Positions 5,399-9,729 of a stretch of 9,729 bases of DNA are shown in pieces. The notes beneath the pieces are model-generated. The model had not been told where the DNA came from, did no database searches, and saw nothing but the letters and a program-made list of their open reading frames with translations. The first letter of the stretch is position 1. The number at the start of each line of letters is the position of its first letter. This stretch comes from Clostridiaceae bacterium (GTDB taxonomy: Bacteria; Bacillota; Clostridia; Saccharofermentanales; DTU023): NCBI GenBank assembly GCA_012728535.1, contig JAAYEX010000229.1, positions 1 through 9,729 on the forward strand, read 5' to 3'. The translations under genes were made by a program, and so were the position numbers.

Positions 5399-6969
5399 AC
5401 GACATGAATAAGATGAACGATATGAAACAAAGTAAAGATGAAGAGAAGAGTTTTTTAAAAGAAAAAAAGCTTTTCCACGCCATGAGTGAGATCGACGAGG
5501 AGTTGATCGAGGAAGCCCGTCCCAGGCCGGCCGAAAAGAAGCGGCCAGATCCGAAAAGGTGGCTGGCTGTGGCTGCAGCGATCCTGATCGTAGGCATTGT
5601 TACCCCCTATGTTTTGGATTTTAGCAGCTCCATGCCCCGCCGCGACCCCCGGCTCTCGGACAAGGCCGACTTTGATGCAGCTCCGCAGGCCCCGGAAGAA
5701 CTAGAAACAACCGATAAGGCCGCTAATTACGGGCCCCTCCTGGCTGTCAACTACCCTCAGTCCTATTCCTATGAAAACTACGACGCCATGCTGCAGATCC
5801 GCGACCAGAACCGGGTGTCGGGCGACTTCCTGAAGGCTGTTGACAACTTCGGCTTCCGGACGGCATCCGCTGTACTCACGGAAAATAAAGGGGGCGAAAA
5901 CGTCAACTATTCTCCCCTTTCTCTTTATTACGCTCTGTCAATCGCTGCCTCAGGTGCCGGCGGTGAAACAGCTGCAGAACTCCACGATTTGCTGGGTGTT
6001 ACGGGTCCTGCTACTTCGGACAACCAGGCCGGCAAACTCTACCGCAACCTTTATTTTGACAACGAAATCGGAAAGTTCCTGATCGCCAATTCTCTCTGGC
6101 TGGACGATGACATGAACGGCGAGCCGATTTTTTTCAAAGATGATTTTGTGAAAAACGCTGCGGAAAATTACTACGCCAGCTCCCATAGCGTAGACTTTTC
6201 CGACCCGGCAACAGCCGGCGCTATGGCCGCCTGGATTGCTGAAAACACGAATGGGACCCTGGTCCCCGAGCTTGAATTCGATGCCGAGCAGATTCTTTCC
6301 ATAATCAATACCGTCTACTTCCACGACGAATGGACCGACCGCTTTGATACTGAGAAGACCGAGTCCGGCAGCTTCTACCTGTCTAACGGCGGAGAAGTTG
6401 AGATCGACTTCATGAAGCAGTCTTTCATCACAAGTATGTTTTATCGCGGAGACGGCTACACGCGTGCCAGTCTGAACCTGAAAAACGGCGGCAGCATGGT
6501 TTTCATTCTTACGGATGAGGGTGTCTCTCCCGGCGATCTTGTTTCTTCGCAGGAAAAACTGGAGGAGGTATTCAGAGACGGTGAGTTCTTCTCGGGCGAG
6601 GTCGTTTGGGAGATTCCCAAGTTCAGCTTCAAAAGCAAACTTGATCTGAAAGAGACCCTGAAGAGCCTTGGGATCGAGAGCAGTTTCTTGCCTGATGCCG
6701 ACTTCAGCGGTATCACCGATCATTTAGCTTACATCAGCTCGCTCACCCAGGAGACACACATAGCAGTCAACGAAGACGGCGTCGAGGCCTCAGCCTTTAC
6801 CGAAATGGGTTTCGCCGGAGCCATGCCGCCAGAAGACCGCGCCGAGATGATCCTCAACCGGCCCTTCATTTTCGGCATCACGGCATATGTTTCCTACCCG
6901 GACACGAACAGCTGCGGCTCCATAGAAACACCCTACTTCATCGGTATCTGCGAAAACCCGACCGCATAG
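5395..6969 (+). CDS. Membrane-anchored serpin with anti-sigma-like cytoplasmic N-terminus
   Basis: This 524-residue protein has three parts. Residues 1-55 are charged and cytoplasmic and include Leu26-Phe-His-Ala-Met-Ser-Glu-Ile-Asp-Glu-Glu-Leu-Ile-Glu-Glu-Ala41, resembling the N-terminal segment of proteins encoded after ECF sigma genes in clostridia. Residues 56-74 are a single membrane helix after basic Lys54-Arg55 (cytoplasm-in orientation). After a linker, residues about 142-520 are a full serpin (protease inhibitor family I4). Serpin landmarks are Asn171-Tyr-Ser-Pro-Leu-Ser with Gly187-Ala-Gly-Gly-Glu-Thr, Ile304-Ile-Asn-Thr-Val-Tyr-Phe-His, Pro408-Lys-Phe, His455-Ile-Ala-Val-Asn-Glu, the hinge Glu460-Asp-Gly-Val-Glu-Ala-Ser-Ala, and Asn488-Arg-Pro-Phe-Ile-Phe. 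Small residues in the hinge indicate an inhibitory serpin able to insert its loop. The scissile bond likely lies near Gly475-Ala476-Met477. Its start overlaps the sigma stop (ATGA). Sigma binding is inferred; the serpin fold is clear. Confidence 0.96.
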   Translation: MNDMNKMNDMKQSKDEEKSFLKEKKLFHAMSEIDEELIEEARPRPAEKKRPDPKRWLAVAAAILIVGIVTPYVLDFSSSMPRRDPRLSDKADFDAAPQAPEELETTDKAANYGPLLAVNYPQSYSYENYDAMLQIRDQNRVSGDFLKAVDNFGFRTASAVLTENKGGENVNYSPLSLYYALSIAASGAGGETAAELHDLLGVTGPATSDNQAGKLYRNLYFDNEIGKFLIANSLWLDDDMNGEPIFFKDDFVKNAAENYYASSHSVDFSDPATAGAMAAWIAENTNGTLVPELEFDAEQILSIINTVYFHDEWTDRFDTEKTESGSFYLSNGGEVEIDFMKQSFITSMFYRGDGYTRASLNLKNGGSMVFILTDEGVSPGDLVSSQEKLEEVFRDGEFFSGEVVWEIPKFSFKSKLDLKETLKSLGIESSFLPDADFSGITDHLAYISSLTQETHIAVNEDGVEASAFTEMGFAGAMPPEDRAEMILNRPFIFGITAYVSYPDTNSCGSIETPYFIGICENPTA

Positions 6970-6980
6970 AGAGGCGTAGC

Positions 6981-7015
6981 CTGCATCAAATCGTACCTGG
7001 CACCATTTGATGCAG
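6981..7015. repeat. Intergenic repeat cluster 3: hybrid palindromic unit
   Basis: A - strand core running from TGCATCAAA to GGCACC (6982-7004) is fused directly to the TTTGATGCA end of a + strand unit (7006-7014). The result is a perfect 11 bp inverted repeat, 6981-6991 against 7005-7015, around a 13 nt centre that itself holds the GTACC-T-GGCAC palindrome. It lies between the serpin stop and the terminator. It is the only cluster without tandem copies and looks like a BIME-style inverted arrangement collapsed into one hairpin. Confidence 0.92.
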
Positions 7016-7033
7016 GTATGTCATAGTTATGTC

Positions 7034-7065
7034 AAGACCTGTCACCTCTCCGTGACAGGTCTTTT
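7034..7065 (+). terminator. Intrinsic terminator of the sigma-serpin operon
   Basis: A perfect 12 bp stem, 7034-7045 (AAGACCTGTCAC) against 7052-7063 (GTGACAGGTCTT), has a 6 nt loop and the T run TTTT at 7062-7065. It lies 65 nt after the serpin stop codon. No other convincing terminator was found in the window. Confidence 0.9.
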
Positions 7066-7068
7066 CAA

Positions 7069-7077
7069 TGCTATACT
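7069..7077 (+). promoter_or_regulatory. Extended -10 promoter upstream of the first DMT transporter
   Basis: TGCTATACT at 7069-7077 matches the extended -10 pattern TGnTATAnT. It sits directly after the terminator and about 50 nt before the transporter start. No good -35 is present at 16-18 nt; that position would fall inside the terminator hairpin. The extended -10 element could compensate. It is the best promoter candidate for the gene that follows. Confidence 0.45.
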
Positions 7078-7126
7078 CATGAAGTGAGTGTTAATTTGAG
7101 GCGTCTTATTGAGGTGTTGTTGACAA

Positions 7127-8032
7127 ATGTATAATTTTCTAGCTCTAATCAGCGGCGCCGTTATCGGCTCCATGATCCTCTTAAATGGGGAGCTGGCGCA
7201 ATATTATGGCATGTACAATGCCACGGTTATCTTCCATGCGGTGGCTGTCGTTTTCACATTCATCATCTGCAAAATCGGAAAAAAGAAAATACTTCCAAGT
7301 GAGAAGCTGCCCTTATGGTTTTATCTCGGCGGCATCTTCATGGTCTTTCCCACACTCTTTGAAAACTTTGCTTTCGGGAAAATCAGCATGACCAGTATCA
7401 TGGCTCTCAGTCTTTTCGGCCAGACCGTCTGTTCGCTCCTGTTTGACCGCTTCGGCTGGCTGGGGATGGAAAGGCATCCTTTCAAAAAGACTTCACTGAT
7501 CGGCATTGTCTTTTCTTTAACAGGAATCGGCATTATGCTGACGGACCTCAGGGGTACTGATAATCCGGCTATTCTCGCCATTGTCCTGGTTTTCCTCTCA
7601 GGAGCGGCCATCGTAGTTTACCGCACAATTAATGCCAGGTTGACTGAGCGTATCGGCAGCATGCCGACATCCTTAATCAGTCATTTCGTCGGTCTGCCCT
7701 TCATTCTGCTTTTGGCCTTGATTATGCCGGGAACGAGCATCAAGTGGCTGGCAGCCGTTCCATCGGCTAATTTCTGGATTTACCTCGGTGGCGTGGGAGG
7801 TGCGATGGCAGTCTTTTTGATGAACATCACCGTGCCGAAAATTTCCTCTTTCCGGCAAACCCTCCTCAACTTTGTCGGTAAAGTTTTTGTCGGCATCCTC
7901 CTGGACCTGATCCTGGAAAGCAGCTTCTCCCCGATCACCTTCTATGGCGGCCTGATCATCGCCGCCGGCATCTTTCTCAACATCATCATCGAACATTATC
8001 AGGAGCGGCGAAAGGCTATGCCGGCTGCTTAG
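7127..8032 (+). CDS. DMT superfamily transporter, fused DUF606/YdcZ-like halves (copy 1)
   Basis: This 301-residue integral membrane protein of the drug/metabolite transporter superfamily belongs to the DUF606 (DMT_YdcZ, PF04657) branch, substrate unknown. About ten hydrophobic segments are visible. The two halves are related to each other: the early pattern Leu-Ile-Ser-Gly...Asn-Gly-Glu-Leu...Asn-Ala-Thr...Phe-His (about 7-37) recurs as Leu-Ser-Gly...Asn-Ala-Arg-Leu...Thr-Ser...Ser-His-Phe-Val-Gly (about 156-189). Each half thus corresponds to the roughly 140-residue single-unit YdcZ proteins of other bacteria. GAGGTG at 7111-7116 is 10 nt from the ATG, slightly long but the best choice, and the start Met-Tyr-Asn-Phe-Leu-Ala-Leu is shared with the downstream paralogue. 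The stop codon TAG touches the start of repeat cluster 4. The paralogue begins 167 nt downstream in the same orientation. Confidence 0.92.
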   Translation: MYNFLALISGAVIGSMILLNGELAQYYGMYNATVIFHAVAVVFTFIICKIGKKKILPSEKLPLWFYLGGIFMVFPTLFENFAFGKISMTSIMALSLFGQTVCSLLFDRFGWLGMERHPFKKTSLIGIVFSLTGIGIMLTDLRGTDNPAILAIVLVFLSGAAIVVYRTINARLTERIGSMPTSLISHFVGLPFILLLALIMPGTSIKWLAAVPSANFWIYLGGVGGAMAVFLMNITVPKISSFRQTLLNFVGKVFVGILLDLILESSFSPITFYGGLIIAAGIFLNIIIEHYQERRKAMPAA

Positions 8033-8142
8033 TTTGGTGCCAAGTTTGGTGCCAGGTACGATTTGATGCAGGCAAAGTTTGGTGCCAGGTACGTTTTGAT
8101 GCAGGCAAGGCAAAGTTTGGTGCCAGGCACGTTTTGATGCAG
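8030..8142 (+). repeat. Intergenic repeat cluster 4: three cores plus a partial unit, + orientation
   Basis: A partial unit at 8030-8042 (TAG followed by TTTGGTGCCA) is followed by complete cores at 8045-8070, 8078-8103 and 8116-8141. Linkers are GGCAAAG (period 33) and GGCAAGGCAAAG (period 38, a 5 nt duplication). The last two cores share a unique A to T change before TTTGATGCA, which points to local duplication. The first TAG is the stop codon of the upstream transporter gene. The cluster separates the two paralogous transporters. Confidence 0.95.
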
Positions 8143-8167
8143 AGGCTCATTTCTTGCTCTGCTCATG

Positions 8168-8173
8168 TATAAT
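8168..8173 (+). promoter_or_regulatory. Candidate -10 element for the second DMT transporter
   Basis: A perfect TATAAT lies 27 nt before the start of the second transporter, just after repeat cluster 4. No acceptable -35 hexamer is found at 16-18 nt upstream, so this is a weak call. It is listed because the second transporter may be transcribed separately from the first. Confidence 0.35.
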
Positions 8174-8199
8174 GAAGCAGCTCTCAGGAAGGGGGAAAT

Positions 8200-9105
8200 A
8201 TGTATAATTTTCTGGCTTTGCTTAGTGGCTTTATTATTGCCATTGTGGTCACGCTGAATGGCCAGCTGACCGATGTATACACTAACTATAACGCGACATT
8301 TATCATTCACCTTGTGGCTGTCGTTTTTTCCTTCATTTTTTTGAAACTGGGCAAAAAGAAACTTTTCCCGAGCGAAAAACTTCCTTTCTGGTTCTATCTG
8401 GGCGGAGCAGTCGGCATCTTTAACGCCCTTTTTCAAAACGCCGCCTTTGGCAAAATCAGTCTGACCAGTATCCTGGCTCTGGCTTTGTTCGGTCAGACTG
8501 TCGTGTCTATTTTCGTCGACAATTTTGGTTGGTTCGGCATGGAGAGACGTCCTTTTAAAAAATCCTCACTGGTGGGTTTCGTTTTTTCCATTATCGGTGT
8601 CGTTGTGATGCTGGATCTTTCAGGTGGCATCAATCCCAGGGCTATTTTGGCCATATTTTTGGCCTTCGCCTCCGGAATTACTACCGTTGTGTCAAGGTCT
8701 ATCAACGGGAGATTAGCTGAGCACAGCGGCAGCATGTCAGGCTCTTTTATCAACCACCTGGTTGGCCTTCCACTGACATTGGTTTTGGCTCTGGTCATGC
8801 CGGGCAGCGACATCTCTCTGCTCTTCCAGCAACCTTCGACTGACTGGTGGATTTATCTCGGTGGACTGGCCGGGGTCCTGCTGATCTTTGTTACCAATGT
8901 GACCGTCATGAAGGTAACTGCACTTCGCCTGTCCTTGCTGTCTTTTGTAGGTCAGGTTTTGCTAAGTGTTTTGCTTGACCTGCTCTTGGATAGCAGCTTC
9001 TCCAGAGTCACACTCTATGGCGGTCTCGTCGTCACAGCCGGCGTCGGCATCAACATGCTGATCGACTACAGGCAGTCAGTTCGCAATAAAAACATACAAA
9101 CTTAA
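8200..9105 (+). CDS. DMT superfamily transporter, fused DUF606/YdcZ-like halves (copy 2)
   Basis: This is a second 301-residue transporter, exactly the length of the preceding one and plainly its paralogue. By eye more than half of the first 60 residues are identical, including the shared start and the block Gly-Lys-Lys-Lys...Pro-Ser-Glu-Lys-Leu-Pro near residues 51-62. The blocks Ala-Phe-Gly-Lys-Ile-Ser, Leu-Phe-Gly-Gln-Thr-Val, and Gly-Met-Glu-Arg followed by Pro-Phe-Lys-Lys are also conserved between the two. About ten membrane segments and the same internal two-fold repeat are present. AGGAAGGGGG at 8186-8195 gives a strong ribosome binding site before the ATG. Divergence between the copies is spread along the whole protein, so the duplication is old rather than recent. 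Substrate is unknown. The two could act as separate transporters or as a pair, which the sequence does not resolve. Confidence 0.92.
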   Translation: MYNFLALLSGFIIAIVVTLNGQLTDVYTNYNATFIIHLVAVVFSFIFLKLGKKKLFPSEKLPFWFYLGGAVGIFNALFQNAAFGKISLTSILALALFGQTVVSIFVDNFGWFGMERRPFKKSSLVGFVFSIIGVVVMLDLSGGINPRAILAIFLAFASGITTVVSRSINGRLAEHSGSMSGSFINHLVGLPLTLVLALVMPGSDISLLFQQPSTDWWIYLGGLAGVLLIFVTNVTVMKVTALRLSLLSFVGQVLLSVLLDLLLDSSFSRVTLYGGLVVTAGVGINMLIDYRQSVRNKNIQT

Positions 9106-9157
9106 TCGTAAAGCAGGGGGCAGCGCAGCATTTCTGCCGGAGCATGGATTCGTGCCT

Positions 9158-9222
9158 GCATAGTTTGGTGCCAGGTACGATTTGATGCAGCATAGTTTGG
9201 TGCCAGGTACGATTTGATGCAG
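9158..9222 (+). repeat. Intergenic repeat cluster 5: two tandem cores, + orientation, upstream of the RAYT gene
   Basis: Complete cores lie at 9164-9189 and 9196-9221, both with centre GGTAC, at a 32 nt period with linker GCATAG. The bases TGCATAG at 9158-9163 before the first core repeat the same junction, so a further unit probably stood there. This cluster ends 123 nt before the start of the transposase gene, the arrangement expected of REP elements flanking a RAYT gene. Confidence 0.95.
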
Positions 9223-9345
9223 GCGGCCTTTGTTGCACTCTATTGACCGCTATTGTCAAAAACAAGTCTCCTATACAAGCTCAGATTAATGCAAAAATAA
9301 ATCATCAGCCTATCCGGTTTTACCCAGACGAAGGAGTGATGTTTT

Positions 9346-9729
9346 ATGGCTAGACGATTGAGAATAAATCTTCCGGGAGTGGTTTATCACATTTTTCAAA
9401 GAGGTAACAATAAAGAATACATATTTTCCGAAGACAAGGATAAACTCTCTTTCCTGTACTTACTTGAGAAGCATACGAAGAAAGAAGATTTCGAGCTTTT
9501 GGCCTATGTAATAATGAGCAACCACTATCACCTGATCCTGAGGCTCAAGGAAGTCCCCATGCAACATTTCATGCACAGTATCATGAGCAAGTATGCAAGG
9601 GCATACAACAAACGAAACAAACGCAGCGGGCATGTCTTTGAAGGACGATATAATTCCATACCGGTAGAAGATGAACATCACCTACAGGATTTACTCCGTT
9701 ATGTCCACCAAAACCCGGTTCGTGCCGGC
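9346..9729 (+). CDS. REP-associated tyrosine transposase (RAYT, Y1_Tnp), 3' end beyond window
   Basis: The first 128 codons are present and the frame is still open at the window edge. The protein belongs to the transposase IS200-like / Y1_Tnp family (PF01797), HUH single-strand DNA nucleases that cut next to short hairpins. Visible landmarks are the N-terminal Pro10-Gly-Val-Val-Tyr-His-Ile and Arg19-Gly-Asn-Asn, the metal-binding HUH motif His60-Tyr-His62 within Met57-Ser-Asn-His-Tyr-His-Leu-Ile, and a helix with Tyr83 and Tyr87, one of which is probably the catalytic tyrosine. The RAYT-type blocks Gly95-His-Val-Phe-Glu-Gly-Arg-Tyr and Tyr118-Val-His-Gln-Asn-Pro-Val-Arg-Ala-Gly follow. AAGGAG at 9331-9336 is 9 nt before the ATG. 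The gene looks clearly richer in A/T than its neighbours, consistent with a different history. A stand-alone RAYT next to small palindromic repeats is the usual REPtron layout. Confidence 0.93.
   Translation, partial: MARRLRINLPGVVYHIFQRGNNKEYIFSEDKDKLSFLYLLEKHTKKEDFELLAYVIMSNHYHLILRLKEVPMQHFMHSIMSKYARAYNKRNKRSGHVFEGRYNSIPVEDEHHLQDLLRYVHQNPVRAG

Noticed and set aside
5950..6723. 257-codon open frame on the - strand inside the serpin gene
   Set aside because: It is the complement of clear serpin core motifs and its sequence resembles no known protein.
7120..7135. TTGACA followed by TATAAT at the start of the first transporter
   Set aside because: The hexamers are only about 4 nt apart and overlap the start codon. 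TATAAT is part of the coding sequence shared with the paralogue.
9119..9138. Possible terminator after the second transporter (GGCAG ... CTGCC)
   Set aside because: The stem is only 5 bp, the loop is long, and no T run follows.
1781..9222. CRISPR array
   Set aside because: Linkers are only 6-12 nt and are the same within a cluster, so there are no unique spacers of normal length. Copies are also split into small clusters, and no cas genes are present.
1781..9222. Integron attC sites
   Set aside because: Repeats occur as short tandem copies in both orientations, with no integrase and no long paired R/L boxes around gene cassettes.
9243..9277. TTGACC and TATACA as a RAYT promoter
   Set aside because: The spacing is 23 nt, well outside the usual 16-18. 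The alternative TTGTCA at 9253 gives 13 nt.

Overview
The window looks like a chromosomal segment from an anaerobic, clostridia-like member of the Bacillota (Firmicutes), with roughly balanced GC. Evidence: strong GGAGG-type ribosome binding sites, a YerB-type DUF3048 lipoprotein, a clostridial-style ECF sigma gene followed by a membrane protein, and DUF606/YdcZ-type transporters. Genus cannot be read from the sequence. All genes supported here lie on the + strand.

Layout: (1) 182-544, a DUF488 (YeaO-like) protein. (2) 638-1747, a DUF3048 lipoprotein with its own sigma-A-like promoter. (3) 1878-4688, four genes joined by 1-4 nt overlaps: an AAC(6')-like aminoglycoside acetyltransferase, an ABC ATPase, an ABC-2 permease, and TrmO, a tRNA t6A methyltransferase. 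(4) 4841-6969, an ECF sigma factor translationally coupled to a single-pass membrane protein. Its cytoplasmic N-terminus looks like the sigma-partner segment of clostridial ECF loci, and its extracellular part is a complete serpin. A strong intrinsic terminator follows. (5) 7127-9105, two tandem paralogous DMT transporters, each a fusion of two DUF606/YdcZ-like halves. (6) 9346 to the window end, the 5' part of a REP-associated tyrosine transposase (RAYT, Y1_Tnp, HUH family).

The main structure outside the genes is one repeat family in five intergenic clusters (about 1781-1862, 4699-4765, 6981-7015, 8030-8142, 9158-9222). The core is 26 nt, running from TTTGGTGCC to TTTGATGCA, with the small palindrome GTGCC-A-GG(C/T)AC inside. 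There are nine complete cores plus partial ones, arranged as 2-3 tandem copies at a 32-38 nt period. Orientation is mixed, and the short linkers differ between clusters. The last cluster lies just upstream of the RAYT gene, so this is probably a REP/BIME-like system with its mobilising enzyme.

The most unusual coding observation is the sigma factor / membrane-anchored serpin pair. It suggests that an extracellular protease is either sensed through, or trapped by, the partner protein of an ECF sigma factor. The second is the repeat-RAYT system, which occupies most non-overlapping gene junctions of the window.
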